DNA from: Verrucomicrobiales bacterium
Lineage (GTDB): Bacteria; Verrucomicrobiota; Verrucomicrobiia; Limisphaerales; J093
NCBI GenBank assembly: GCA_024233305.1
Contig: JACKPV010000042.1
Span: forward strand, 7,250-71,249
Direction of reading: 5' to 3'
DNA: 64,000 nt
Shown here: positions 35,072 to 44,205 of the stretch, one piece after another
How the letters are laid out: every line of letters begins with the position of its first letter
How positions within the stretch are numbered: the first letter of the stretch is position 1
Notes under the pieces: model-generated
What the model was told of the DNA's origin: nothing
Seen by the model: only the letters and a program-made list of their open reading frames with translations
Database searches by the model: none
Translations under genes and position numbers: made by a program

Positions 35072-37921
35072 ATGACGGCGGATTCCGAATCAACGCCAGG
35101 CGCGCCGGAGGGCCTTCCGACCGAATTCCGGGATCACGCCCTCTTCCTCGACCTCGAAGTCTCGATGCGCGGGCGGTTGCGTCAGGTGGGCGCCGTTCTG
35201 GGAGGGCGCACTTTCGCGTCGCTGGAACCACGGCAGGCCCCGGCGGCGCTCGCCGAACTTGCCCGCCTGGCCGGCGAGGCGACCTGTGTCATCGGTCACA
35301 ACATCGTCCGCCACGACCTGCCCGTGCTTCGCGAGGCCGCCCTCGAACATCCGCTGCTCCGGCTGCCCGCCATCGACACGCTGTTCCTCTCGCCTATCGC
35401 CTTTCCCGAGAACCCGTATCACCGGCTGGTCAAGGACTACAAACTGGTGCGCGAAAGCCGGAGTGATCCGGTGGCCGACGCCCGGCAGGCGGCGGTGCTG
35501 TTCGGCGACGAATGCCGCTCCCTGGCCGCCCTCCGCACCGCCGAGCCCGGGCTTTTCCGGCTGTTGCACTTCCTCTTCGGAACGCCCGGCGACGACGGAA
35601 CCGAAGCACGGTTCGCCGCCGGGATGGACCGGTTCTTCCGGAGTCTGGGTGGTGTCCGCCCCTCTCCGACGGTGGCGCTGGCCGAGGGGTGCGTGTGGGT
35701 CGCCCGCCGGGCCTGCCGGTCCGCTCCGATCGCGCCGCCGGACCTGGCCACGGTTCCCCAGCGGCAAGCGCTCGCTTTTGCCGCAAACTGGCTGCGCGTG
35801 GCGGGGGCGAATTCCGTGCTGCCGCCCTGGGTCCGTCTGGAGCACCCGCTGACCGGCGAACTCATCCGGCGCTGGCGGGAGACGCCCTGCGCCGAAAGCG
35901 GCTGCACCTATTGCCGCGAGGTCCATGACGCGCGGCAGCAACTGGCCCGGTTCTTCGGCTTTCCCGCCTTTCGCGAAACGCCGAGGACGCCGGCCGGCGC
36001 CAGCCTGCAAGGGGCCGTTGTCGAGGCCGGACTGCAGGACGAATCCCTGCTTGCGATTTTGCCCACCGGCGGCGGCAAATCCCTCTGTTTTCAGCTGCCG
36101 GCCCTCGTGCGCAACCATCGCCGCGGCGTCCTGACCATCGTCATCTCGCCACTCCAGGCCCTGATGAAGGATCAGGTCGACGGACTGGTACGCCGCACGG
36201 GCACCCCGTTTGCCGCGGCGCTCTACGGGCTCCTGACACCGCCCGAGCGGGGGGATGTGTTGCGCGGGGTCCGCCTTGGCGACGTGGCGCTCCTGTACGT
36301 TTCGCCCGAGCAATTGCGGAACCGTTCCTTCCGCGATGCCATTGCGGCGCGCGAGATCGGGTGCTGGGTTTTCGATGAGGCGCATTGCCTGTCGAAGTGG
36401 GGCCACGATTTCCGGCCCGACTACCTCTACGCCGGGCGTTTCATCCGTGAATTCTCGGCGAAGCAGGGAGGCGCCATCCCGCCCGTGGCCTGCTTCACCG
36501 CGACGGCCAAGCGCGACGTCAGGGACGAAATTGTCGAGTTCTTCCGGCGCGAAACGGGGCGTGAACTGCGCCTGTTCGAGGGCGGCGTCGAGCGGGACAA
36601 CCTGCTTTTCAAAGTCGACGGCGTCACCGGCCGCGCCAAACTCGAACGCGTCCACGACCTGCTCGCAGACCGCCTGCCAGCCGGGGCCTCCGGCAGTGCG
36701 ATCGTGTTCCGGGCCACCCGCCGCGATACCGAAGTGACGTCGGAGTTTCTGGCCGCGAAGGGGTGGCCGGCCGCTCACTTCCATGCCGGCCTGACGCCGT
36801 CGGAAAAGAAGCGTATCCAGGATGAATTCCTCGCCGGCGAGGTGCAGGTCATCTGCGCCACGAACGCTTTCGGCATGGGCATCGACAAGGAGGATGTCCG
36901 GCTGGTCATCCACGCGGACACGCCCGGGTCGCTTGAGAATTACTTGCAGGAAGCGGGCCGCGCCGGTCGGGACGGTGGCCGCGCCGAGTGTGTCTTGCTC
37001 TACGATGAGGAGGATTGCGAACAGCAGTTCCGGCTCGAGGCGAGGTCGGAATTGAGCCGGCGCGACATTGCCCAGATCCTGCGCGGATTGCGGAAAGCCG
37101 CGCGCGGCGGGCGCGAGGAGGTGGTCATCACCACCGGTGAGATCCTCCGGGATGAGGACGTCGAAACCGGGATCGACCTCGAGGACCGCGGCGCCGATAC
37201 GAAGGTGCGCACCGCGATTGCCTGGCTGGAACGTGCGGGCTTCGTTCAACGGGACGAGAACCTCACGCAGGTCTTCCAGGCCCGGCCGATGGTGCGCGAT
37301 CTGGCCGAGGCCGACGCGAAGATCGCCACGCTGGATTTGCCGGACCACGAGCGGGAACTCTGGCTGGCGATTCTCCGCGAACTGATGAACGCCGGGCCGA
37401 CGGAAAGCCTGACGGTCGATCGGTTGGCGCTGCTTCCGGAATTGGGTGCGGCCATGCCCGGCGGCGCGAATCCGGAGTTTGTCAGCGCCCGCGTGCTGAA
37501 AACGCTCGGCAGCATGGCGCGCGCCGGGTTGCTGCGACGCGACACGTTGCTCAACGCCTTCGTGCGATACAAGGTCGCGAACCATTCACGGGGGAAACTC
37601 GCCTGGGTGCTGGAATGTGATCGCAAGCTGGTGGACCTACTGGCCACTTCGGCGCCGGACGCGGACCCCGACGAGGCGCAATGGTTGCCGTTGGACCTGC
37701 GCCAGTTGAACCAGCGCCTCGTCGACGAACTCCGGGGCGCTGCGGAACCGATGGTTCTGCGGGAGTCTGACGGGCCGCCGCCTGCGGAAAACGTGGCCTG
37801 TTCCACGCCGATGGTGCGCGCTCTGCTGAAGAGTCTGAGCGAAGATGGTCGGGGTTTGCTGGCACCCACGGAAGCATCAATCTGCGGTACGCCGGGCGGG
37901 ATCGATGCCAGGTCTGGTTGA
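35072..37921 (+). CDS. DEDD exonuclease-RecQ helicase (N-terminal half of an exonuclease-RecQ-UvrD protein)
   Basis: From ATG 35072 the protein is 949 aa as read in one frame. Residues ~20-160 are a DnaQ-like exonuclease: ALFLDLEVSMRGRLRQVG (Asp/Glu), CVIGHNIVRHDLPVL and SDPVADARQAAVLFG. A linker has CAESGCTYC. The RecQ motor has Walker A ILPTGGGKSLCFQLPA (~328), DEAH in CWVFDEAHCLSKWGHDFRPD, CFTATAK and the motif VI run LQEAGRAGRDGG. Relatives known to me are single long proteins that continue into a UvrD helicase. Here the frame leaves family-like sequence at about 37858 and ends 21 codons later at 37921. Continuing in the -1 frame from the heptamer 37852-37858 restores the expected text. 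Confidence 0.85.
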   Translation: MTADSESTPGAPEGLPTEFRDHALFLDLEVSMRGRLRQVGAVLGGRTFASLEPRQAPAALAELARLAGEATCVIGHNIVRHDLPVLREAALEHPLLRLPAIDTLFLSPIAFPENPYHRLVKDYKLVRESRSDPVADARQAAVLFGDECRSLAALRTAEPGLFRLLHFLFGTPGDDGTEARFAAGMDRFFRSLGGVRPSPTVALAEGCVWVARRACRSAPIAPPDLATVPQRQALAFAANWLRVAGANSVLPPWVRLEHPLTGELIRRWRETPCAESGCTYCREVHDARQQLARFFGFPAFRETPRTPAGASLQGAVVEAGLQDESLLAILPTGGGKSLCFQLPALVRNHRRGVLTIVISPLQALMKDQVDGLVRRTGTPFAAALYGLLTPPERGDVLRGVRLGDVALLYVSPEQLRNRSFRDAIAAREIGCWVFDEAHCLSKWGHDFRPDYLYAGRFIREFSAKQGGAIPPVACFTATAKRDVRDEIVEFFRRETGRELRLFEGGVERDNLLFKVDGVTGRAKLERVHDLLADRLPAGASGSAIVFRATRRDTEVTSEFLAAKGWPAAHFHAGLTPSEKKRIQDEFLAGEVQVICATNAFGMGIDKEDVRLVIHADTPGSLENYLQEAGRAGRDGGRAECVLLYDEEDCEQQFRLEARSELSRRDIAQILRGLRKAARGGREEVVITTGEILRDEDVETGIDLEDRGADTKVRTAIAWLERAGFVQRDENLTQVFQARPMVRDLAEADAKIATLDLPDHERELWLAILRELMNAGPTESLTVDRLALLPELGAAMPGGANPEFVSARVLKTLGSMARAGLLRRDTLLNAFVRYKVANHSRGKLAWVLECDRKLVDLLATSAPDADPDEAQWLPLDLRQLNQRLVDELRGAAEPMVLRESDGPPPAENVACSTPMVRALLKSLSEDGRGLLAPTEASICGTPGGIDARSG
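37852..37858 (+). promoter_or_regulatory. Candidate -1 ribosomal frameshift heptamer (G GGT TTG)
   Basis: In the RecQ frame the codons are CGG GGT TTG, so the last G plus the two codons form X XXY YYZ (GGGTTTG). Slipping back one base reads GGG TTT and then GCT GGC ACC, entering the frame that runs into the UvrD half. It is equally possible that one base was simply lost here. Confidence 0.5.
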
Positions 37922-40392
37922 GGCGAAAGTGGACCGATCTCAGCGACCTTGCTGAAAAGCGGCGACGGGTGGCCTCGGTGGTGCTTGGAGCGGTGCTGGG
38001 GAAGATCCCGCCAGGCACGCCTGCGAACGCTGACCTGCTGGTGAACTTCTCCCTCCAAGAACTCGAAGAAGCCGTCGATCTCGACTTGGTTCTGCGTTCC
38101 GATCTGAAGGACAAGGCCGCCGCGATCGATCGAGCCCTGTCGTACCTGGCGGAGCATGGGGTGATCACCAGGCAGAGGGGGCTTTCGGTATTCCACTCAG
38201 CGATGTGCATCCGTTTGACTCCCGAAGGGCGGGGGCGGCGATACCAGAGTGCGGACTTCCAGCCATTGCAGCATCATTACTCCGAGCGCGTTCTCCAGAT
38301 TCACGTCATGAGCGAGTACGCGCGGCGCGGGATGGAGCGGATTCGGGAGGCGCTCGGGCTTGTGCTCGCCTACTTCACGCTCGGCAAGGACGAGTTCGTG
38401 CGCCGCTACCTGGGCAGCCGACCCGAACTCCTGCAACACGCGACCACCGCGCAGTCGTTCCAGCGCATCGTCACCGACCTGGACAACCCGCCGCAGATCC
38501 GCATCGTCACCGCGCCCGAGAACCCGAACCTGCTCGTGCTCGCGGGCCCCGGTTCCGGCAAGACCCGTACGGTGGTCCATCGCTGCGCTTATCTGGTGCG
38601 CGTCAAACGGGTCCGGCCGCAAAGCGTGCTGGTCTGCTGTTTCAACCGGGGGGCGGCGCTCGAGTTGCGCCGTCGCCTGGCGGACCTGGTGGGCGCCGAT
38701 GCGCGCGGGGTCACCATCCTCACCTACCACGGCCTGGCGATGCGGTTGCTGGGCCGTTCGTTCGCCCCCTCCGCCGCCGTTTTCGGTGCGGGCCACGGCA
38801 CGGTTCCGGCGAATGGCGAGCCGGACTTCGATGCCTTGATCACCGACGCGGTCGCGCTGCTGCGCGGCACAAAGGTCCCCGTGGGCCTCGAACCCGACGA
38901 GGTCCGCGACCGGTTGCTCGCCGGGTTCCGCCACATCCTGGTGGACGAGTACCAGGACATCGACGCGCCGCAATACGACCTGATCAGCGCGATTGCCGGG
39001 CGCACCCTCGAGGACGCCGACCAGCGGCTTTCGATCATGGCGGTCGGAGACGATGACCAGAACATCTATACCTTCCGCGGCGCGAACGTGGAGTTCATCC
39101 GGCGGTTCCGGACGGATTACGACGCCACGGTGCATTATCTGGTGGAGAATCACCGCTCGACCCGCGCGATCATCGAGACGGCCAACCGGTGCATCGCCGC
39201 GAACACCGACCGGATGAAAACCGACCACCCGATCCAGATCGACCGGCACCGGGCGATGGAGCCCTTCGGTGGAGTGTTCGCGGCGCAGGACCGGCTGACG
39301 GGCGGGAAGGTGCAGGTGATCCGGGTCCGCGACGCGGCAAACCAGGCGCCGGCGGTGGTGGCCGAACTGCAGCGGTTGGCGGACGCGGGAGTGGACGATT
39401 GGTCCCGTATGGCGGTGCTTTCGGCCACGCATCGCGAACTTGCGGGCGTGCGAGCGGTGGCCGAGGCCGCCGGGATACCGATCCGCTGGATGGCGGACCG
39501 GGGCGCGATGCCGCCGCTGCCGCAGGTTCGCGAGGTGCGCCACTTTCTCGGGTTGCTGGCCGACCGACGGTCGACTTTGGCGCGCGCGACGGCTTTGGGC
39601 CGTTTGCTGGAGGCGGCGTTTCCGGGCGGAGGAGCGAACCCGTGGGTGGCCTTCCTGGCACGCACTCTGGCGGCCTGGCGGGAGGAATCGGACGATGCCG
39701 AGGCATTCGTCGGTGAGGCCATCGAGTTCCTGTACGAAACGTGCGCGGAAACCCGGCGCGATTTCAGTTTTGGCGAGGGGGTCACGCTGAGCACGGTTCA
39801 CGCCGCCAAGGGAACCGAGCATGACCACGTCCTGCTGATCGGCGGCTGGCCTGCGACGGGAGATCGCGCCAGACAGGAGGAAACCCGGCGCGCCTTTTAC
39901 GTGGGGATGACGCGTGCCCGCCGCAGTCTGACGGTGTTCGAGCAGGCGGATGTCCACGCATCCCTGCCGGCGGCGCTGGACGGTCCGGGGGTGATGCGGC
40001 GCGCGTTCGCTTCTGATCCCGACGTCCCGAGATCACGGGCCACAGGCTACGTAATCCTGGGGTTGGAAGACGTGCATCTCGGCTATCCGGCCTGCTTCCG
40101 CGCCGGCCACCTGGTGCATGCGGCGTTGGCGGCCTTGACTCCCGGCGACCGGCTTTCCCTGCGGTCGCGACCGGGCGGTGGCTGGCTCTTGTGTGATCAA
40201 CGCGGTGGCGCCGTGGCCCGCCTTTCGCGGAAGGCCGAGCAGTCCTGGGGGAAGCGCGCGGATTCCATCGTCGAGATCCGCGTGCTCGCCCTCATCCACC
40301 GCCGGGCCGACCAGGACCAGGACCCCGACCGCCGCCAACGCTGCCTGGTCGAGGAATGGGAGGTGCCGTTGGTCGAAGTCGTGACAAGGTGA
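37918..40392 (+). CDS. UvrD/Rep-type superfamily 1 helicase (C-terminal half of the same protein)
   Basis: As an independent gene it would start at TTG 37918, overlapping the RecQ stop (TTGA). The same frame is already protein-like upstream of that codon (GSINLRYAGRDRCQVWLRRK), so it more likely continues from the RecQ half. After a ~190-aa winged-helix-like region come Walker A LVLAGPGSGKTRTVVHRC, ILVDEYQDIDAPQ, DDDQNIYTFRGANVEF, VENHRSTRAIIE, STVHAAKGTEHDHVLLIGG and FYVGMTRARR. The tail (~740-824) is a small beta-rich domain. A frameshifted product from 35072 to 40392 would be 1773 aa. Such exonuclease/RecQ/UvrD fusions should process or repair DNA ends; a role in defence is possible but unproven. 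Confidence 0.85.
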   Translation: MRRKWTDLSDLAEKRRRVASVVLGAVLGKIPPGTPANADLLVNFSLQELEEAVDLDLVLRSDLKDKAAAIDRALSYLAEHGVITRQRGLSVFHSAMCIRLTPEGRGRRYQSADFQPLQHHYSERVLQIHVMSEYARRGMERIREALGLVLAYFTLGKDEFVRRYLGSRPELLQHATTAQSFQRIVTDLDNPPQIRIVTAPENPNLLVLAGPGSGKTRTVVHRCAYLVRVKRVRPQSVLVCCFNRGAALELRRRLADLVGADARGVTILTYHGLAMRLLGRSFAPSAAVFGAGHGTVPANGEPDFDALITDAVALLRGTKVPVGLEPDEVRDRLLAGFRHILVDEYQDIDAPQYDLISAIAGRTLEDADQRLSIMAVGDDDQNIYTFRGANVEFIRRFRTDYDATVHYLVENHRSTRAIIETANRCIAANTDRMKTDHPIQIDRHRAMEPFGGVFAAQDRLTGGKVQVIRVRDAANQAPAVVAELQRLADAGVDDWSRMAVLSATHRELAGVRAVAEAAGIPIRWMADRGAMPPLPQVREVRHFLGLLADRRSTLARATALGRLLEAAFPGGGANPWVAFLARTLAAWREESDDAEAFVGEAIEFLYETCAETRRDFSFGEGVTLSTVHAAKGTEHDHVLLIGGWPATGDRARQEETRRAFYVGMTRARRSLTVFEQADVHASLPAALDGPGVMRRAFASDPDVPRSRATGYVILGLEDVHLGYPACFRAGHLVHAALAALTPGDRLSLRSRPGGGWLLCDQRGGAVARLSRKAEQSWGKRADSIVEIRVLALIHRRADQDQDPDRRQRCLVEEWEVPLVEVVTR

Positions 40393-40407
40393 CTTCCTGG
40401 CTCCGCG

Positions 40408-40440
40408 GTGGTCCCGACCCGCAGCGGGTCCCGGGCACCA
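40408..40440. repeat. Hairpin downstream of the helicase gene
   Basis: GACCCGC-A-GCGGGTC forms a perfect 7-bp stem with a one-base loop, and partly matching outer arms (GGTGGTCCC / CCGGGCACCA) extend it. There is no following T-run, so it may be a dispersed palindrome rather than a terminator. Confidence 0.4.
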
Positions 40441-40587
40441 GATCCCGGCCGACCGGTTGGTGGGCGGAAGCCCCGACACGGAGTGGTCGGAGTGGTTTGA
40501 GGTGCAGGGTTGAGTCAGCGAGCCGAAGCGCGCTTGATACGGGTTCGGGAGGCGCGCAGGGGACTGCGCGCCCAACCCGGGCCAGGT

Positions 40588-40614
40588 GGTAGGGCGCGTC
40601 ACTCCGTGCGCGCC
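40588..40614 (+). repeat. Partial GGTAGGGC element
   Basis: GGTAGGGCGCGTCACTCCG and the following TGCGCGCC are identical to the first 27 bp of the elements at 53961, 54225 and 59104. Here the element is not inside a gene. A GGGGACTGCGCGCCC sequence resembling the other end lies just upstream rather than downstream, so the copy is rearranged. Confidence 0.6.
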
Positions 40615-40988
40615 GCTTTGGGTAGATTGTGACCGTGCGTCTTCCGGGGCGACAGAGTACCTGCCGCCTTTTCCAGCACCGACCTGCGCCTGATCTACCG
40701 CAGAGTATCCTCCTGATTTCCGTCGAGGTCTGGTGCTCTCGAGGCGCAGTCTCCCGCGCGCAGCAGCCAAGTTCACCGCGTCGCAAAGGTAGCGCGACAG
40801 CGCCTGCCGGTTCTGGCCTCGGCTCTGCTTGACCCGCTCCTTGACCAGCCCCACAGCGTCGGCGCTGGTCGGTCGTGCCCGGATCGTGGTTGTCGCTTGC
40901 ACGCGCCCGGACGTAGCAACGTCCCCGGCGAAGGTACCGGACCATCCTTGGGGCCAGGCGCAGGTCCAGTCCGACCGTCGATTCCTGA

Positions 40989-41930
40989 TTACGGGGCTTG
41001 GCCGGCCCCGGCCTTGCCTTTCACCCAATCCGCGAGCAGGTGGTCAAGGCTCTCCCTGTCGAGCGGGCCGCGATGCACCACGGCGAGGTACCGCAGGCGG
41101 ATCGTTTCGCCCGGTTTCAAATTCAACCCGCCGTCGGGCAGCCAGTTCATCGGTGTGGGTGAGAAGAAGCCGTAATCGCGCGTGAACCACTGGGGCGGAT
41201 GCCAGCGATTGGCCGGATGGCTGAGAATCGCCAAACCCTCGCGCACGCCGTCGCGCTCTCCCGAATAGTCCATCCAGGGCGAGACCTTCCCGAAAGTGTC
41301 CTGCTCGCCACTGTCGCCGGCCGCGTTCACCAGCGTGCCGCCACCCTTGACGCAGAGGTCCGGCGCCAGGCGCGCCGAGAACAGGGCGTGGTTGTTCCGC
41401 TGGATGTTCACGTCGATCAGCGGATTCCAGGTGACGTCGAACTCGATCGTGCGCCGGTCGGGCGCGGGCGCCTTGATCGTGATGCGTCGCGAGTCTTCAA
41501 AGGGCGCCGGCGCGCCGGGCCGTTGCCAGCGACAGTGCTGCTCAATCACGACCGCCTCCCCCGCCGCCTGCACCAATCGCGTCTTCAACGGCACGATCTG
41601 CCCGCGGTCGTTGCCCTCCTGCCAGTAATTGCCGCCGTTGACGCGGTCGCAGCCGAAGAAAATCGAGCTGTGGTGCGGGTAGGGTTCGGTCTGGTGAACG
41701 GTGATCGTCCGCCCGCTGGCGGGCCCGTTGACCGGAAAGAAATACGGATACTTCTGATCGGCCGCGAAGCGGTAGTGCGTGAAGGGCGTTCCGGCAACCT
41801 CGACGACGACGGCATCGTTCTCCATCCGGGCCGTCACCTGCTGCGGTTGGGCGTTCGCTGCGAGACCGGAGAGAAGCGCAAGCCCGAACGCGGCCAGCCG
41901 CCGCCCGCCAGATGGCACGGTGTTGATCAT
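40989..41930 (-). CDS. PmoA-like DUF6807 family exported protein
   Basis: From ATG 41930 the 313-aa protein has a signal peptide (AAFGLALLSGLAANAQ). The body carries motifs of the DUF6807 family, annotated as methane oxygenase PmoA because of a database name but unrelated to real methane monooxygenase: KYPYFFPVNGPASG, PHHSSIFFGCDRVNGGNYW, GLAILSHPANRWHPPQWF and RDYGFFSPTPMNWL. It is a beta-sandwich protein frequent in Planctomycetes and Verrucomicrobia with presumed glycan-related action outside the cytoplasm. The ATG at 41930 precedes the signal peptide directly; 15 upstream in-frame codons are less likely. Confidence 0.82.
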   Translation of the reverse strand: MINTVPSGGRRLAAFGLALLSGLAANAQPQQVTARMENDAVVVEVAGTPFTHYRFAADQKYPYFFPVNGPASGRTITVHQTEPYPHHSSIFFGCDRVNGGNYWQEGNDRGQIVPLKTRLVQAAGEAVVIEQHCRWQRPGAPAPFEDSRRITIKAPAPDRRTIEFDVTWNPLIDVNIQRNNHALFSARLAPDLCVKGGGTLVNAAGDSGEQDTFGKVSPWMDYSGERDGVREGLAILSHPANRWHPPQWFTRDYGFFSPTPMNWLPDGGLNLKPGETIRLRYLAVVHRGPLDRESLDHLLADWVKGKAGAGQAP

Positions 41931-42065
41931 GGTCCCGAGATTAGTGCGCCGGCCCGCGAAGGCCAGTTCTTTCAATTCGCTGAAACCGTCCGGTCCCGGC
42001 GGGTGTCTGAATTCGGGACGGGCCGTAACGTCGGGAATACCCCTTCAGTCGCTCGGCCACTCAGC

Positions 42066-42383
42066 ATGAAAGCACCAGCTTCAGCCCATGAACGCAGCGG
42101 ACCGGACCGGTTCGGGGCGGTGACTTTCCTGGCCGCCAGCCTGTTGCTCGGCACGCTGTTGATTTGGTGCGTCTGGTCCGCCTGGGGGGCCTGGCAGGCG
42201 GTTTCGGCCTTTTCCGAACCGGCCCCTACTGCGAAATCCCATCGGCTCGCCGGGGAACCGCAGGCCCCGGGGGGGCACCTCGAAGCCCCGCCGTGGCCGG
42301 GTCACCACCGCGATCCGCTCACGCCGCCGCAGCCTCCCGGCTTCGGCCGGCAACCGCGCGCGCCGCGGCCATCCCCAACCTGA
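42066..42383 (+). CDS. Small single-pass membrane protein, unknown
   Basis: A 105-aa frame from ATG 42066 has one clear membrane segment (FGAVTFLAASLLLGTLLIWCVW, with residues W/G after it) and a proline-rich, probably disordered tail (PPWPGHHRDPLTPP). No family is recognised. It lies 129 bases before the TolC gene on the same strand and could be co-transcribed. Coding status is uncertain because the tail composition is what any GC-rich frame would give. Confidence 0.4.
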   Translation: MKAPASAHERSGPDRFGAVTFLAASLLLGTLLIWCVWSAWGAWQAVSAFSEPAPTAKSHRLAGEPQAPGGHLEAPPWPGHHRDPLTPPQPPGFGRQPRAPRPSPT

Positions 42384-42512
42384 GGCCGCCGGCATGCACC
42401 GTGTCCCCGCGGCAAGCGCCGCCTCGCCTGTTTCCCGGCTCCCGACCCGGCGGTCGAAGAACCGGTTCTCCGCATTGACGCCGGCCAAGAAATTCTTGAA
42501 TCTGAACCCCTC

Positions 42513-44036
42513 ATGCAGATGAAGCACAGCTCCTGGTTGCTCTTATCGGTGGCGTTTGGCTGGGCTCTTGGTGGCCCGGTCCAGGCCGAAACCCGTCGCG
42601 TTTCCCTGGAGGATTGCATCGAACTCTCGCTGCAACGGAACCTCGACATCCGCATCCAACGGCTCGGTCCGGAAATCGCCCGCTTCAGCCTGGGCAGCAG
42701 CCTGGCGGCCTACGATCCCGAAATCCAGCTCCGGGCCAGCCGACGGTATTCGACCTCGCCGGGAGGTGTGGACGACCAGGGCCGCAAGTACGACGGCAAT
42801 CAGGAAGATTCAACCGACCTGAGCGCAGGCTTGGCGGGTATCATCCCAACGGGGCTATCCTACTCGCTCTCGGGGTCACTGTCCGACCGCGAGATCCTGA
42901 GCGAGGATCCGCGGTTGCCCCCCATCTTGGGCGGCAACGCCATCTTGGGCAACGCCAACGCCTTCAGCGGCATCACGCTGACCCAGCCCCTGCTGCGTAA
43001 CTTTTGGATCGACGGCCCCCGGCTCAACATCAAGATCGCCCGCAACCAGCTCCGTATTTCCAAGCTCACGCTCCAGGGCCAGTTCATCGACACCATCACC
43101 AGCGTCGAACTCGCCTACCTCGAACTGGTCGCCGCGCGCGAAACGGTCAAAGTGCAGGAAAAGGCCCTCCAACTCGCCGAACAACTCTGGCAGGAAAACC
43201 AGAAACGGGTCGCCGTCGGGGTCCTTGCCCCGCTCGACGAAAAGCAGGCCGAATCGCAGGTGGCCTCGACCCGCGCGGCTTTGCTCGGTGCCCGCAACAC
43301 CGTGGTCATCCGTCAGAACGCCCTCAAGTCCCTGCTCGATGACCGGTTCGTCGAGTGGCACAACGACCAGTTGGAGCCCGTCGAAGATCTGCAAGCGGCG
43401 CCCCGGACCTTCAGCCTGCAGGACAGCTGGAGCAAGGGCGTGGCCCTGCGCCCCGAGCTGCTCCAGGCGAAAACCGGCCTGGAATCCCGCAACCTCACCC
43501 TGGAGTTCCGCAAGAACCAGCTGTTCCCTCAGCTTGATGTGACCGGGTCCTACGGGCGCCTCGGCAATGCCACCGAAATGAGCGGCGCCCTCGACCGCAT
43601 CGAGGAGGGCGCAGGCCCCGTCTACTCCTTCGGAGCCATCTTCCGCATGCCGCTCACCAACCGCGACGCGCGGAACCAGCACCGGCGCGCGAAGGCGGAG
43701 CTGGAGCAGGCGCTGCTGAATCTGAAGAAGCTCGAGCAACAGGTTCTGATCCAGATCCACGACGCGGTTTCCCAGGCCCAGACCAGCTACCAGCAAGTGG
43801 AGGCGACCAAGGCCGCCGTCGAGTACGCCCAGGCCGCGCTGGATGCCGAGCAGAAGAAACTCGAAAACGGCAAGAGCACCAGCTTTCAGGTCCTCCAGCT
43901 GCAACGGGACCTGACCTCCCGGGAATTCGAGCACATCCGGGCCAAGACCGACTTCAACGCCGCCCTCGCCCGGTTGGCCCAGGCCGAGGGCACGACGCTC
44001 GAACGGCGGAACGTCTACATCGACTGGGAGGACTGA
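42513..44036 (+). CDS. TolC-family outer membrane protein
   Basis: The 507-aa protein has a signal peptide (SSWLLLSVAFGWALGGPVQA) and two TolC halves, each with a long coiled-coil pair and strand region: RRVSLEDCIELSLQRNLDI opens the first, AYLELVAARETVKVQEKALQ and ENQKRVAVGVLAPLDEKQAE mark the periplasmic helices, and NRDARNQHRRAKAELEQALL with QTSYQQVEATKAAVEYAQ the second. Trimers form an outer membrane channel for export or efflux. No inner membrane pump genes are adjacent. The first ATG (42513) or a second two codons later would serve equally. Confidence 0.88.
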   Translation: MQMKHSSWLLLSVAFGWALGGPVQAETRRVSLEDCIELSLQRNLDIRIQRLGPEIARFSLGSSLAAYDPEIQLRASRRYSTSPGGVDDQGRKYDGNQEDSTDLSAGLAGIIPTGLSYSLSGSLSDREILSEDPRLPPILGGNAILGNANAFSGITLTQPLLRNFWIDGPRLNIKIARNQLRISKLTLQGQFIDTITSVELAYLELVAARETVKVQEKALQLAEQLWQENQKRVAVGVLAPLDEKQAESQVASTRAALLGARNTVVIRQNALKSLLDDRFVEWHNDQLEPVEDLQAAPRTFSLQDSWSKGVALRPELLQAKTGLESRNLTLEFRKNQLFPQLDVTGSYGRLGNATEMSGALDRIEEGAGPVYSFGAIFRMPLTNRDARNQHRRAKAELEQALLNLKKLEQQVLIQIHDAVSQAQTSYQQVEATKAAVEYAQAALDAEQKKLENGKSTSFQVLQLQRDLTSREFEHIRAKTDFNAALARLAQAEGTTLERRNVYIDWED

Positions 44037-44205
44037 GATCCCACCCGTGGCCACTCCCGCCTTGCCGGACACGCCGGGCCGGCCGGGGCGCGGACCGGAC
44101 CACCACGTTTGCCCCGCCCGAATGCCCCATCCCGGACGGCGCGCCGGGATCAGCCCCGGTCTTGCCCTCGTGCCCCGGGCGGCCTAACACTCGGTTGACA
44201 CTGCG

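Larger units (their letters stand above)
40393..40988. other. 596-bp gap with a hairpin and repeat pieces
   Basis: It holds the GACCCGC/GCGGGTC hairpin after the helicase gene (40416-40430) and a copy of the GGTAGGGCGCGTCACTCCG repeat end (40588-40614). On the minus strand short protein-like runs occur (for example RGQNRQALSRYLCDAVNLAA) but with breaks and no start, so any gene there is decayed and unidentified. Confidence 0.5.

Noticed and set aside
40600..40988. Possible gene on the minus strand reading RGQNRQALSRYLCDAV
   Set aside because: No start, frame breaks, and the frame continues into repeat sequence; kept only as a note in the gap entry.
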